Of a stretch of 51,356 nucleotides of DNA, positions 29,537 through 39,704 are shown piece by piece. Under the pieces are notes generated by a model. The model was given only the letters and a program-made list of their open reading frames with translations. It searched no databases and was not told the origin of the DNA. The translations under genes and the position numbers were made by a program. Position 1 is the first letter of the stretch; each line of letters starts with the position of its first letter. This DNA comes from an uncultured Bacteroidia bacterium (lineage in GTDB: Bacteria; Bacteroidota; Bacteroidia; Bacteroidales; F082): NCBI GenBank assembly GCA_902774365.1, contig CACYHX010000015.1:1-51356 (forward strand), given 5' to 3'.

Positions 29537-32056
29537 ATGTCAACCATGAATAATACCTTTTTCCAAAAGAACAAAAACATCCTGAGCATCGTCGCAGCCA
29601 TTATCGCCTTCGCGGTGATTACTTTGGTTTACTTCAACCCTGTGCTGCAAGGCAAGCGCATCAAGCAGCACGACATCGAGATGCACTTAGGCATGTCGAA
29701 AGAAATCACTGATTACCAAGAAGCTACGGGCGAGCAGACCCTTTGGACCAACGCTCCTTTTGGCGGCATGCCGGCGTGGAACATTTCCGTGCAGCCCAAG
29801 GGCAACCTCACCAACCCCATCTACAGAAGCTTGAGTTTGGGCTTCCCCCACCCCATCGGCTCGGTATTCATCTGTATGCTAGGCTTTTTCGTCTTGCTGT
29901 TGGTACTTGACTGCGGCTTTTGGATAAGCTTCATCGGTGCCATCGCCTATGGGTTCACTTCCTACCTATTCATTGTCATCGGGGCAGGCCATAACGCCAA
30001 AGCCATGGCCATGGCCTATATGGCTCCCGTCATCGCCGGTGTGTTGTTGTCCTACAAAGGCAAATATCTGTGGGGCTGGCTTTTAACGGCATTTGCCTTA
30101 GCTTTCGAGGTAAGAACGGGGCACCTGCAAATCACCTATTATCTGGCACTGATTGTTGTCATCCTTGTCATTGCCGAGCTGATTAGCGACATCAAAAACA
30201 AAAAAATCGGTCATTTCTTCAAGGCTTCCATTGGACTGGCTGTGGCTGCCATCATCGGCGTGCTGACCTGTTCGACATCGCTCTACGGCAGTTATGAATT
30301 TGGCAAGGAAACCACGCGTGGCAAACCAGTGCTGACCCGTAACGAAGACAACCAGACCAAGGGCCTCGACCGTGACTACATCACGCAATGGAGCTATGGC
30401 AAAGGCGAGACCTGGAGCCTGCTGATCCCCAACGCCAAAGGCGGTGCCTCGGCTTATATCGGCAAGCAAAACCCTGCCCTCGAAAAAGCCGACCGCAGAT
30501 TCAAGGACAACATCGCGCAGCAAAACGCCTACTGGGGCGACCAGCCCGGCACCAGCGGTCCCGTCTATGTGGGCGCCATCGTCGTGTTCCTCTTCGTCTT
30601 GGGCGCCTTGACTGTGAAAGGCAAGATGAAATGGGCCTTGCTCGTCGCCACGCTGCTGTCCATCTTGCTCAGTTGGGGCAAAAACTTCATGGGCTTCACC
30701 AACTTCTTCTTGGACTACGTCCCTGGCTACGCCAAATTCCGAGCCGTTTCCATGACCTTGGTGATTGCTGAGGTGACCATGCCGTTGTTGGGATTTCTTG
30801 GCTTAGCCGAAATCGCGAAAGACCCCGATGGCTTTAAGAAAAACCAGAAAAAGTTCTTCATCGCCTTGGGCGTCACTGCTGGCATCTGCTTATTGTTCCT
30901 CGCTGCCCCGAAACTGTTCTTCAGTTTCCTCAGCCAAGAGGAGGCCAAGCAGTTCGCGTCGTTGAGTGCTGGCAAAGACGGTGCCGTATACACCCAATTT
31001 GCTTCTCAGCTCGAGAATGTGCGCATCGCCATCTTCCGCAAGGATGCCTTGCGCAGCCTGCTGTTCATCCTGCTTGCCGCCGTGCCGTTGTTCCTCTATG
31101 GCAAAGGCAAGCTGAAGGGACAAATCGCCTTCCCCATCCTCGCCGTGTTGGTATTGGTCGACATGTTCCCCATCGACAAGCGCTACCTCAACAACGACAA
31201 GTTCGTCAGCAAGCAGAAGTCACTCCAGCCCTTTACCGCATCGACTGCCGACCAAGCCATCTTGGCTGACAACGCCCTTGATTTCAGGGTGGCCGACATC
31301 ACCAAGGACATGTTCAACGACGCCAGCACCTGTTATTTCCACAAGTCACTAGGTGGTTATTGCGGAGCCAAATTGCGCCGCTACCAAGATGTCATCACAC
31401 AATATCTGAATGGCGAACTCAACCAGCTCAGAAGCGCGAAAAGCACAAGGGATTTGACAGAAGCCTTGATGAACCAAAAAGTGCTGAACATGCTCAACAC
31501 CAAGTACATCATCTACAATCCCGACGCACAACCCTTTCCGAACCATTTTGCCTACGGCAATGCCTGGATTGCCAACGACATCCAGTGGGTCGACACGCCC
31601 AACGAGGAAATCGACGCCATCGCCACTACGAATTTGCGACGTACCGCCATCATCAACAAGGAATTCGTGCAACAGGTGGGCGATTATCAGGTGACGGACA
31701 GCATCATGCCAACGATTGAGTTGACAGAATACCAGCCTAATAAGTTGACATATAATTTCAGCGGCGTTTCGACAGGCTCAACGACCGCCAATTATCTGGT
31801 CGTCTTCTCTGAGATTTGGACTGAAAAAGGCTGGAAGATGACCATCGACGGACAGGAGCAGCCATTGCTTCGTGCCAACTATCTGCTTCGTGCCGCCATG
31901 ATTCCTGCTGGCGAGCATGAAATCGTGATGGAATATGCGCCCAAGGCATACAAGATGGGCAACACGGTCTCGTTTGTCAGCTCGTTGATTATGGTTTTAG
32001 GTCTCATCGGAGCCCTCGTCTATACTTTCAAGCCCAAGAAAGAGGAGAAAGCATGA
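29537..32056 (+). CDS. YfhO-family multi-pass membrane protein
   Basis: The 839-residue protein has an N-terminal membrane helix (about 17-35), a periplasmic loop with NAPFGGMPAWNISVQP, some ten further helices to about 560, a large periplasmic region (about 570-800) and a last helix near the C-terminus. This is the YfhO layout (PF09586), GT-C-like proteins; Firmicute members glycosylate lipoteichoic acid, Bacteroidota members are uncharacterised. The ERG-like NVLDY/HYDR loop is not obvious, so catalysis is inferred from the family only. Its stop overlaps the following glycosyltransferase start by 4 bases. Confidence 0.9.
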   Translation: MSTMNNTFFQKNKNILSIVAAIIAFAVITLVYFNPVLQGKRIKQHDIEMHLGMSKEITDYQEATGEQTLWTNAPFGGMPAWNISVQPKGNLTNPIYRSLSLGFPHPIGSVFICMLGFFVLLLVLDCGFWISFIGAIAYGFTSYLFIVIGAGHNAKAMAMAYMAPVIAGVLLSYKGKYLWGWLLTAFALAFEVRTGHLQITYYLALIVVILVIAELISDIKNKKIGHFFKASIGLAVAAIIGVLTCSTSLYGSYEFGKETTRGKPVLTRNEDNQTKGLDRDYITQWSYGKGETWSLLIPNAKGGASAYIGKQNPALEKADRRFKDNIAQQNAYWGDQPGTSGPVYVGAIVVFLFVLGALTVKGKMKWALLVATLLSILLSWGKNFMGFTNFFLDYVPGYAKFRAVSMTLVIAEVTMPLLGFLGLAEIAKDPDGFKKNQKKFFIALGVTAGICLLFLAAPKLFFSFLSQEEAKQFASLSAGKDGAVYTQFASQLENVRIAIFRKDALRSLLFILLAAVPLFLYGKGKLKGQIAFPILAVLVLVDMFPIDKRYLNNDKFVSKQKSLQPFTASTADQAILADNALDFRVADITKDMFNDASTCYFHKSLGGYCGAKLRRYQDVITQYLNGELNQLRSAKSTRDLTEALMNQKVLNMLNTKYIIYNPDAQPFPNHFAYGNAWIANDIQWVDTPNEEIDAIATTNLRRTAIINKEFVQQVGDYQVTDSIMPTIELTEYQPNKLTYNFSGVSTGSTTANYLVVFSEIWTEKGWKMTIDGQEQPLLRANYLLRAAMIPAGEHEIVMEYAPKAYKMGNTVSFVSSLIMVLGLIGALVYTFKPKKEEKA

Positions 32057-33372
32057 AACGCGTCCTCATCATCACCTACTATTGGCCCCCGTCGGGCGGC
32101 AGCGGCGTGCAGCGTTGGCTGAAGATGTCGAAATATCTTCCCGAAAACGGCTGGCAACCTGTGATATACACGACAAAAGACGCTGAATATCCGATTGTCG
32201 ACCCCTCGTTGGAGAAGGATGTCGTCCCTGAGGTGGAAGTGATCAGAAGACCGATTATCGAGCCCTATACCTTATACAAGAAGTTCCTCGGGATCAAGAA
32301 GGAGGACACTATTAAAGCCGGATTTGCCTCAGAAATGAAGAAAAGCGGATGGAAAGAAAACCTTTCCGTTTGGATTCGTGGCAACTGCTTCATTCCCGAC
32401 GCCCGCTGCTGGTGGGTGAAGCCTTCGGTAAAATACCTAAAAAACTACCTGAAAGAGCATCCCGTGGATGCCATCATCAGCACGGGGCCACCCCACTCCA
32501 TGCACCTGATAGCCATGAAATTGAAAGAGGATCTTGGTATCCCTTGGATTGCAGACTTCCGTGACCCATGGACCGAAATCGACTTCTACGATGAGTTGCA
32601 CCTCACCCCTTGGGCCGACCGCAAGCAACACAAATTGGAATATGAAGTGCTGACGAAAGCCGACAAAATCGTCACCATAGGCTGGGAATGCGCTAAAGGC
32701 TTGGGGAAATTGGGCAATCGCAACGTCCGCGTGATTCCCAACGGATACGACTGGGATTGGGAAACTCAAGTTCAGGATATAGCTTTATCCGAAAAGTTCA
32801 CTATCACTCATTTGGGAGTAATTACGCCATCACGCAACGCTCCCACTTTGTGGAAAGCCTTACAAGAACTCAAAACAGAAATTGAAGAATTTGACAAAAA
32901 CCTAACAATCAACCTAATAGGACAAGTTGATCAATCCGTTGTCGGTGATATAAGGAAATTCGACCTGACAAACAACACACAATTCATTCCCCATGTGCCA
33001 CATGACGAAGTTTTGAGGTGGCAGCAGTCCTCTCAGGTATTGTTGTTATTGGTAAACAACTCTCCCAACGCCAAGGGCATCATCACTGGCAAGCTCTTCG
33101 AGTATATTGCCTCTGGTCGTCCCATCCTTTGCATCGGTCCCAAAGACGGCGATGCAGCAAGAATCATTGACAAAGCAAAAGCAGGAACAACTGTAGACTT
33201 TGAAAACAAGGAAACAATGAAAGAAGTTTTAAGGGGCCTTTATCAGCGATATTTAACGAAAGAATTGACCAACAACAGCCTAACAAATGTGCAACAATAC
33301 TCTCGTCGTGCTTTGGCTGAAGAATATGCAAAGATCATCCATCGTACTATTGAAGAAGGAGCATTGAAATAA
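32053..33372 (+). CDS. Glycosyltransferase family 4
   Basis: The 439-residue protein begins MKRVLIITYYWPPSGGSGVQ, the usual opening of GT4 enzymes of surface-glycan clusters, with AIISTGPPHSMHLIAMKLKE and WIADFRDPWTE in the N-domain, then VRVIPNGYDWDWET and the C-domain loop IITGKLFEYIASGRPILCIG where the donor-binding Glu lies. It is cytosolic or peripheral at the inner membrane. The start overlaps the yfhO-like stop by 4 bases. From about 32.8 kb the base composition becomes richer in A and T, as often seen in the variable part of polysaccharide loci. Confidence 0.9.
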   Translation: MKRVLIITYYWPPSGGSGVQRWLKMSKYLPENGWQPVIYTTKDAEYPIVDPSLEKDVVPEVEVIRRPIIEPYTLYKKFLGIKKEDTIKAGFASEMKKSGWKENLSVWIRGNCFIPDARCWWVKPSVKYLKNYLKEHPVDAIISTGPPHSMHLIAMKLKEDLGIPWIADFRDPWTEIDFYDELHLTPWADRKQHKLEYEVLTKADKIVTIGWECAKGLGKLGNRNVRVIPNGYDWDWETQVQDIALSEKFTITHLGVITPSRNAPTLWKALQELKTEIEEFDKNLTINLIGQVDQSVVGDIRKFDLTNNTQFIPHVPHDEVLRWQQSSQVLLLLVNNSPNAKGIITGKLFEYIASGRPILCIGPKDGDAARIIDKAKAGTTVDFENKETMKEVLRGLYQRYLTKELTNNSLTNVQQYSRRALAEEYAKIIHRTIEEGALK

Positions 33373-33393
33373 TCGTATTAAACCAAGTCATTT

Positions 33394-34020
33394 ATGGACA
33401 AAAACTACTGGAAAAGCATATATTCAAAACAAAGCGAAGGAGAACGGCCCTCATTGTTTGCGATTTACATCGCTGACAACTATGACCTCGAGGGCAAAAA
33501 TCTCATCGAGTTAGGTTGCGGCAATGGACGCGATGCCATTTATTTTGCCAATGTCAATGCCAATGTAGATGCCATCGACCAGTGCGACAACATCATCGAG
33601 TTATTGAACTACCGCTTTCAGAAGGTGGACAACCTGCATTTCAAATGCTTGGATTTCACTTCTCTCGACGATGACACCTGCTATGACATTGTATATTCAC
33701 GCTTTACTTTGCATTCCATCTCCAAAGAGCAGGAAGCGCAAGTGCTTCGCTGGGCTCATCGCAACCTGACAGAAGGCGGTAAACTTTGCATCGAGGTCAG
33801 GGGGCAGAAGAATGAGATTTTCAGAGTTGGGACACCTGTTGACGGGGAACCTGACGCCTTTATTCTCAACGACCATTATAGGAGGTTTATTCACTTTGAC
33901 ACCTTATGCGAGGAGCTCAAAACTCTTGGCTTCAGCATTGATTATGCCCGTGAACAAAAAGGATTCGCTCCCTATAACGGAACCGACGAAACCTACATCA
34001 GAATCATAGCCACCAAATGA
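33394..34020 (+). CDS. SAM-dependent methyltransferase
   Basis: The 208-residue class I methyltransferase has motif I NLIELGCGNGRDAIYFA (about 36-52), the acidic strand end VDAIDQCDN, LHFKCLDFTSL and DIVYSRFTLHSISKEQEAQV followed by LTEGGKLCIEVRGQ. The overall length and the HSI segment are typical of small Methyltransf_25/TehB-like enzymes in polysaccharide loci. It is likely to methylate a sugar or precursor. Its stop overlaps the LicD start (ATGA), indicating a shared operon. Confidence 0.9.
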   Translation: MDKNYWKSIYSKQSEGERPSLFAIYIADNYDLEGKNLIELGCGNGRDAIYFANVNANVDAIDQCDNIIELLNYRFQKVDNLHFKCLDFTSLDDDTCYDIVYSRFTLHSISKEQEAQVLRWAHRNLTEGGKLCIEVRGQKNEIFRVGTPVDGEPDAFILNDHYRRFIHFDTLCEELKTLGFSIDYAREQKGFAPYNGTDETYIRIIATK

Positions 34021-34820
34021 ACCTTATGGAAGACTTCTCACAATACAATCCCGAAGGCAGCACCCTTAGGAAAATGCAATTGCGGATTTTGGACATCATG
34101 GTTGAGATTGACAGGATTTGCCGCAAGCACGACATTGGCTACTGGATTGACTTCGGCACTTTGCTGGGAGCAGTACGGCATGGCGGTTTCATTCCTTGGG
34201 ACGACGACCTGGACATTGCCATGACATCGGATGATTTTCGAAGATTCATGGAAATAGCCCCAAAAGAACTTCCTCCGACTCTTTTTCTTCAAACAAGATT
34301 GACAGACCCTTCATACAATATGCTGGTTAGCAAGGTCCGGGACAGGAATTCCTTATTCATCACCCAGCACGAGGATTTCACCAAAGACTACCAAAAGGGA
34401 TTGTATGTCGACATCTTCGAAGTCAAACCTTATCCCAATGTGCCCAAAAGCCTCCAAAAAGGCATCATGCGATGGTACAAGAAGATTTATTTCTTCTATT
34501 CCGTCAAGCAGGACGTCAACCTGAAAAACCATCTTGCCGCATTGGCTTTCCCCGTCATTAAACTGGGACTCAACATACTTTGGGGTATACTCAATCTATT
34601 GCCTATGAGCAAACTGGGGTATGAAAAACATTTCAGTCCCTACGGCAATTCTTACACAAAAGACATGGTTTTCCCGTTAAAAGACATTGAATTTGAAGGG
34701 AAAACCTTCCTCTGCCCTACCGATCCCGATCGCTACCTTACCAACATATACAAGGACTACATGTCTGTTCCACCCGAGGAAAAACGCGTCACCCACATCA
34801 TCCACGTAGAAATGAACTGA
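34017..34820 (+). CDS. LicD-family phosphotransferase
   Basis: The 267-residue protein carries the LicD signature: a helix LRKMQLRILDIMVEIDRICR, then IGYWIDFGTLLGAVRHGGFI followed by PWDDDLDIAMTSDDFRRFM, where the DDDLD acidic cluster binds the metal. Members have a nucleotidyltransferase-like fold and transfer phosphocholine, ribitol-phosphate or similar groups from CDP donors to cell-surface glycans. There is no licA or licC nearby, so the donor is unknown. It lies between a methyltransferase and a glycosyltransferase with 4-base overlap and 3-base gap. Confidence 0.93.
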   Translation: MNLMEDFSQYNPEGSTLRKMQLRILDIMVEIDRICRKHDIGYWIDFGTLLGAVRHGGFIPWDDDLDIAMTSDDFRRFMEIAPKELPPTLFLQTRLTDPSYNMLVSKVRDRNSLFITQHEDFTKDYQKGLYVDIFEVKPYPNVPKSLQKGIMRWYKKIYFFYSVKQDVNLKNHLAALAFPVIKLGLNILWGILNLLPMSKLGYEKHFSPYGNSYTKDMVFPLKDIEFEGKTFLCPTDPDRYLTNIYKDYMSVPPEEKRVTHIIHVEMN

Positions 34821-34823
34821 GCC

Positions 34824-35951
34824 ATGAAAGTCGCCATCATTTCCAGAGGAACGCCCAACATCCAATATCCATTGTATGGGATTTTTGAGTTTGACCAAGC
34901 CAAAGCTTTGGCCAACAAGGGCATTGAGGTGGCTTTCGCCGCCATCGATTTCCGTTCCCTCGCTTTCAAAAGGAAATACGGCCTATTTCATTACGAGAGA
35001 GATGGCGTACAAGTGTTTGAATTATCCCTGCCCATCAATGTTTACCGTAAGGCAATCCCCTTATTGCAGAGGCTATTGCTCATCCCTTTCCGTGCCATGC
35101 TTAAGTCGTTTGGCAAGCCCGATGTCGTTCACGCCCACTTCTACTCCATTGCCGCCATTGCCAGCATACTGAAGAAGAAATATGACATTCCTTTCGTCAT
35201 TACCGAACATAGCAGCAAACTCAACAAACCCGCCGAACAAATCAGCGACTTGGACAAACGCATAGCCACCCAAGCCTACCGACACTGCGACCAACTGATT
35301 TGCGTCTCCGAGGCTTTGCGTAACAATATAATACAAAACTTCCAACACGACAGCATCGTCATTCCCAACATGGTGGACAATCAGTGTTTCCACCCCAACG
35401 ACAACGCCAAAAGCGCACCACCTTTTGTTTTCGTCTCCGTTGGCAACCTTATTCCCATCAAGGCTTTCGACCAACTGATTGATGCCTTTGCACAAGTGAA
35501 AGGCGATGCCGAACTCTACATCATCGGAGATGGTCCTGAGCTGGAGAGACTGAAAAAACAAATCAACGCCCTTCACTTGGACTCAAAGGCCATGTTATTG
35601 GGACGACTTAACCGAGAGGAAATCAACAAGGTTTACCAAAAAAGCCATGTTTTCGTGTTGCCTTCCCAAAGCGAGACCTTTGGCGTGAGTTACATAGAAG
35701 CCTTGTACGCAGGTCTTCCTGTCATCGCCACCCGATGCGGTGGTCCGGAGTCTTTCGTCAACGAAAGCAACGGTATCATGATCCCTGTTAACGATGTCGC
35801 TGCACTTACCGAAGCGATGTGTACGATACAGCAGAATTACCACAACTACAACCTGATACAGATTTCAGAAGACTGCAAGGCCCGTTACTCCCCAGAAGTC
35901 ATCGCCAGGCGCATCATCCAGTCTTATTCATTCCATGCACCTACGCACTAA
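34824..35951 (+). CDS. Glycosyltransferase family 4
   Basis: The 375-residue GT-B enzyme has an N-domain with RGTPNIQYPLYGIFEFDQAK, VVHAHFYSIAAIASILKKKY and FVITEHSSKLNKPAEQ, and a C-domain with FVFVSVGNLIPIKAFDQLID, LYIIGDGPELERLKKQI and FVLPSQSETFGVSYIEALYA with the donor-binding EAL. These are textbook GT4 features. It ends the glycan operon. A 9-base inverted repeat (TGAAAACCA at 35959-35967, TGGTTTTCA at 35983-35991) follows and could slow or end transcription. Confidence 0.93.
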   Translation: MKVAIISRGTPNIQYPLYGIFEFDQAKALANKGIEVAFAAIDFRSLAFKRKYGLFHYERDGVQVFELSLPINVYRKAIPLLQRLLLIPFRAMLKSFGKPDVVHAHFYSIAAIASILKKKYDIPFVITEHSSKLNKPAEQISDLDKRIATQAYRHCDQLICVSEALRNNIIQNFQHDSIVIPNMVDNQCFHPNDNAKSAPPFVFVSVGNLIPIKAFDQLIDAFAQVKGDAELYIIGDGPELERLKKQINALHLDSKAMLLGRLNREEINKVYQKSHVFVLPSQSETFGVSYIEALYAGLPVIATRCGGPESFVNESNGIMIPVNDVAALTEAMCTIQQNYHNYNLIQISEDCKARYSPEVIARRIIQSYSFHAPTH

Positions 35952-35958
35952 TGTTTTC

Positions 35959-35991
35959 TGAAAACCAAAAAAAAGCGGCTTCTGGTTTTCA
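35959..35991. repeat. Short inverted repeat after the glycan operon
   Basis: TGAAAACCA (35959-35967) and TGGTTTTCA (35983-35991) are perfect complements around a 15-base loop. It follows the last glycosyltransferase by 7 bases. There is no T-run after it, so termination is possible but not assured. Confidence 0.45.
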
Positions 35992-36010
35992 ACATATTAC
36001 AAAATATGCT

Positions 36011-36018
36011 TACTTTTG
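36011..36018 (+). promoter_or_regulatory. -7 box of the large secreted-protein gene
   Basis: TACTTTTG at 36011-36018, followed by CA, 21 bases before the ATG at 36040. The -33 region (TGGTTTTC, 35983-35990) is T-rich but not a clean TTTG. Confidence 0.6.
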
Positions 36019-36039
36019 CAGAAAATAACACTTTCAGCG

Positions 36040-39000
36040 ATGAAGCGGCTTGCTATTTTGCTTTGTTTTCTTATCCCTATGCTCTTATTGGGGCAAAACG
36101 TGAGCATCGGCGACATTCTCTGCACCGACGGCAGCACCGTTAGGCCCGAGCAATTCGCCTCGTCAGGGAAAACCGCTGAAGGCATTGTGTTTTTTGTTGA
36201 TGGTGACAACCAGCAAGGTTGGGCGGTCAGTCTCGAATTCCAAGCAACCAATACGAACTGGGTGACTTCCGGTTACTATTACGACATGTATGACATCCCT
36301 CTACTTGAGAACTTCGAACATTCGAGAGAGGCCATGTATGATTTTGACGGCTATAACAACACCGACATCATCAGGAGCACCCATGGTGCAGATTGGTATC
36401 CCGCCGCCTGGTGCGTCGATTTCGACCATGGATGGTATCTTCCGGCCGCTGGACAAATGAGATGGATGATCGCCTACCTGAACGAAATCAATGCTTCGCT
36501 GGCCGTCGTGAATGGGGCCTTGTTCGTTTATGATCGTCCGAGATGGTTCTGGACTTCAACCGAGAGGACCGAAGCTCATGCTGTCGTCATCAGCCAAACG
36601 GGAGCGGTGGGCAACTATCCAAAATGGAACTATATTGGAGAATATGATATTGGAGTAAGAGCCGTCAAAACCTTCCCCTTACAAGCCCAAAGCCATCACA
36701 TCGGCGAAGTTGTCACCACCGCGGATGGGCAGCAAGGCGTAGTGTTTTACACTTCACCAGAAGACGGATCCAATTGGTTGGTTGCCATGAACGACCTCCC
36801 AAACGCCTATTCATGGGGTGATGTAAACGATATTATGGAGCTATACAATTACAACGAAAGCGACCAATATGTGATATTACACGGTGTGCATTGCGGCTAC
36901 GATGCTACCTCAACCATGCGTGAAGCCATCGGCACATCCTCACAATACGCTTCATCCCATGTAGACTTGGCAAATGGTTGGCACATACCTTCAATAGGCC
37001 AACTATCAAAGCTCTATGCAGCGTTGCCGTTCATTGAATCTGTACTTAACGCCAATGGCGGCTCCACCCTTTCCGACAGCTACTATTGGGCCAGCACGGA
37101 GTGTTCTAACGAGAAGGCGTGGAGCATCAATTTTGGAGCCAACCTCTATACCGAAGGTTTTTTGATGGCTCAAAGCAAGACCCTCCCACTCCCTGTCAGA
37201 CCCATATGGAGCGCATCCTGTGAGGTTAATCCGCCCCTGCCTGAGCCGACCCTTCCCGACAACATTCTTGAAAGCGACTGTAACGTTCCTGCCCAAGGCT
37301 TCGTGTGGGGCATCCGCGAGGACTGGTCGTCGGGAGACAACATCTATTGCCGCATCAACCCGCTGGTCGGCGACCTTGACGACGACGGCATCCCCGAAAT
37401 CGTTTGCTTCGACATGATGGGCAACGACCCAAGCCAAACTGCGGCAAAGACCATCAATGTGTATGATGGAAGAGACAAATATTTGAAAGCACAGATTAAC
37501 GTGGAAGGCTTGGTATGGGCACATGGCAACGGCCCCTACGGTTTGGTCAAACTGCCCAACCGCAAAGGGCTGATTGTGACCGCCTGCAAGGACTCCAAAT
37601 TGTACGCCTACGACATCTCGCTTGCTAATCCTGGCATCCCTGTTTGGGTCTCGAATGCTAACTATAACACGGGCTACAATGACTTCTCCGTCAGCATCGG
37701 CTTCGCCGACTTCAACGGCGACGGTCACCCAGAAGTCTATGTGCGCGACAAAATCTTCAATGCCGAGACAGGCGTATTGCTTGCCTCAGCCCAAGGCGGC
37801 AGCAACCAAGCCGACTCCTATTCGCACAACAGCCACACCAACCACAACAAACTCTCGTGTCCTTTGGCCTTCGACATTTGCGGCGACACCCGACAAGAAC
37901 TCATTTTAGGCAACGAGATTTACGACGTCGTCATCACCAATCCGAACGGCACCGAGGGCAACCATGTCACACTAACGAAAAGCATCACTCCGCCCAATGG
38001 CATCATCAACGATGGGCATGTGCAAGTGGCGGACTTCAACCTCGACGGTCACCCCGACATCTTCATCAGCAACCGCGACGCGGAAGGCTCGTCAGGCATT
38101 GTTTCATTTTATGTTTGGGACGTGTTCAACGACCAGACAAGTCTACCGATTCAGTTGGAGACCCAATTCTCCGGAAAAAGTGTTCCGCTGATAGCGGATC
38201 TTGACAACGAGGGCTTGTTGGAGATTCTCATTGACTGCTGCCATGAAAACGACAGAAGCTTACGCGCCTACCGATTCAATCCCGGAACCAACCAATTCAG
38301 TTTCCTATGGTCATTACCTATTGACGAAGACTCCTACTCCAATACGGCTACACTTTTCGATTTCAATGCAGACTGGATAAGCGAACTCATCTACACTGAC
38401 AACAGATATTTGAGGATTTATGATTTAACCGCCATGCCACCCACAGAGCTTTCAACGATTGATTGTGGCGAAATCTCCATCATGCAGGTCCCCATTGTGG
38501 CCGATGTGGATAACGATGGCAGTGCTGAGATTGTTGTCACAGGCAAAGCGGGTGGTTATATGCAGGCCAACACCATGCTGAAGGTCTACAAGTCATCGAC
38601 TGAGCCATGGCTCGCTGCCCGCAAGGTGTGGAACCAATACATGTATCATGTCACCAATGTGAACGAAGACCTGACTATCCCCACATTCTGCTTCAACACT
38701 GCCACCACTTTCACTGCCCACGATGGCTTCATTCGTAGACCCTTCAACAACTTCCTGAAACAGGCTGGATATTATACCCCTGACGGAGAACTTTACAACC
38801 CCAACGGCGCAGTTGAAGTCGACATAACAGGGTCGGGCTGCCGATTCTTTATCTTTAACGGCATACAATATGAAGAAAGCGGTCATTACGAACAACTTAT
38901 CGAATCCGAAACGGTCTGCGACACGCTCTTCAACATCGAGGTGAGCCTCGGTGGAACCATTACCTATGAATGGTCGCAACAAGGTTGTAGAGAATTTGTT

Positions 39001-39624
39001 TGGAACGGCATTACATACACGGAACCAGGTGTTTACGAACAATCCTTTGTCACCCCAGACGGTTGTGATTCCATCGTACACCTGCACCTTTCCTTTGCCG
39101 GACAGCCCGAAGCCATCCCCGAAATCATCGGCCTGACCAACGTCAACGTGGGCACCGACCTCATCGTGGGGCAATACTACTACCACATCGACTCCGTCCC
39201 CTTGGCCACGCACTACGAATGGACACTCGAAGGGGCCAATTGGGTCATGGACACCACCGGCACGCATTGTTCCCTCCTGATAACCACCCCAGGCACGGCC
39301 ATCCTGAAAGTCAGGGCTTGGAACGACTGCGGCGAAACGGAGCAGGAAATCGTCATTCATGCCGGCTTCTTCGACGTGGACGAACTCCAATCAATTCACG
39401 TGGCGCTCTATCCCAACCCCGCTAACGACAAAGTTGTTGTTGAAGCGGAAGGCATCAAAAGCATCAAAGTCTACGACATGTGGGGACAACTCCTGAAAGC
39501 CATAGACGGTGCAAATACCAGCAAGGTTGAAATCAGTCTACATGACCTCGCCACAGGTATTTACACAATGGAGGTTTTGACCAAGCAGGGCAAGGCCGTC
39601 TTGAAGCTTAGTGTCGTAAAATAG
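36040..39624 (+). CDS. T9SS-exported protein with FG-GAP-type repeats
   Basis: The 1194-residue protein has a signal peptide (1-19), two DUF1566-like modules (VSIGDILCTDGSTV and HHIGEVVTTADGQQGVVFY), a beta-propeller-like region of FG-GAP/VCBS repeats with Ca-binding loops (GDLDDDGIPEIVCFD, ADFNGDGHPEVYV, ADFNLDGHPDIFI, ADVDNDGSAEIVV), Cys-containing repeats (WSQQGCREFVWNGITYTEPG), and a C-terminal sorting domain beginning ALYPNPANDKVVVEA, followed by IKVYDMWGQLL and ending LKLSVVK. It should cross the outer membrane by the type IX system and be anchored or released at the surface. Ligand unknown; adhesion or glycan contact is an inference. Confidence 0.88.
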   Translation: MKRLAILLCFLIPMLLLGQNVSIGDILCTDGSTVRPEQFASSGKTAEGIVFFVDGDNQQGWAVSLEFQATNTNWVTSGYYYDMYDIPLLENFEHSREAMYDFDGYNNTDIIRSTHGADWYPAAWCVDFDHGWYLPAAGQMRWMIAYLNEINASLAVVNGALFVYDRPRWFWTSTERTEAHAVVISQTGAVGNYPKWNYIGEYDIGVRAVKTFPLQAQSHHIGEVVTTADGQQGVVFYTSPEDGSNWLVAMNDLPNAYSWGDVNDIMELYNYNESDQYVILHGVHCGYDATSTMREAIGTSSQYASSHVDLANGWHIPSIGQLSKLYAALPFIESVLNANGGSTLSDSYYWASTECSNEKAWSINFGANLYTEGFLMAQSKTLPLPVRPIWSASCEVNPPLPEPTLPDNILESDCNVPAQGFVWGIREDWSSGDNIYCRINPLVGDLDDDGIPEIVCFDMMGNDPSQTAAKTINVYDGRDKYLKAQINVEGLVWAHGNGPYGLVKLPNRKGLIVTACKDSKLYAYDISLANPGIPVWVSNANYNTGYNDFSVSIGFADFNGDGHPEVYVRDKIFNAETGVLLASAQGGSNQADSYSHNSHTNHNKLSCPLAFDICGDTRQELILGNEIYDVVITNPNGTEGNHVTLTKSITPPNGIINDGHVQVADFNLDGHPDIFISNRDAEGSSGIVSFYVWDVFNDQTSLPIQLETQFSGKSVPLIADLDNEGLLEILIDCCHENDRSLRAYRFNPGTNQFSFLWSLPIDEDSYSNTATLFDFNADWISELIYTDNRYLRIYDLTAMPPTELSTIDCGEISIMQVPIVADVDNDGSAEIVVTGKAGGYMQANTMLKVYKSSTEPWLAARKVWNQYMYHVTNVNEDLTIPTFCFNTATTFTAHDGFIRRPFNNFLKQAGYYTPDGELYNPNGAVEVDITGSGCRFFIFNGIQYEESGHYEQLIESETVCDTLFNIEVSLGGTITYEWSQQGCREFVWNGITYTEPGVYEQSFVTPDGCDSIVHLHLSFAGQPEAIPEIIGLTNVNVGTDLIVGQYYYHIDSVPLATHYEWTLEGANWVMDTTGTHCSLLITTPGTAILKVRAWNDCGETEQEIVIHAGFFDVDELQSIHVALYPNPANDKVVVEAEGIKSIKVYDMWGQLLKAIDGANTSKVEISLHDLATGIYTMEVLTKQGKAVLKLSVVK

Positions 39625-39654
39625 CTTCCAAACTCTTGTTACTGGGAAAAAACC

Positions 39655-39685
39655 TTGCCTTTTTCAACCCAATCCCATACTTTTG
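39655..39685 (+). promoter_or_regulatory. Consensus promoter of the short paralog
   Basis: TTG at 39655-39657, 20 bases, TACTTTTG at 39678-39685, 19 bases before the ATG at 39705. This shows that the second and third secreted-protein genes can be expressed apart from the first. Confidence 0.75.
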
Positions 39686-39704
39686 CACCGTAAAACGTGT
39701 TCTC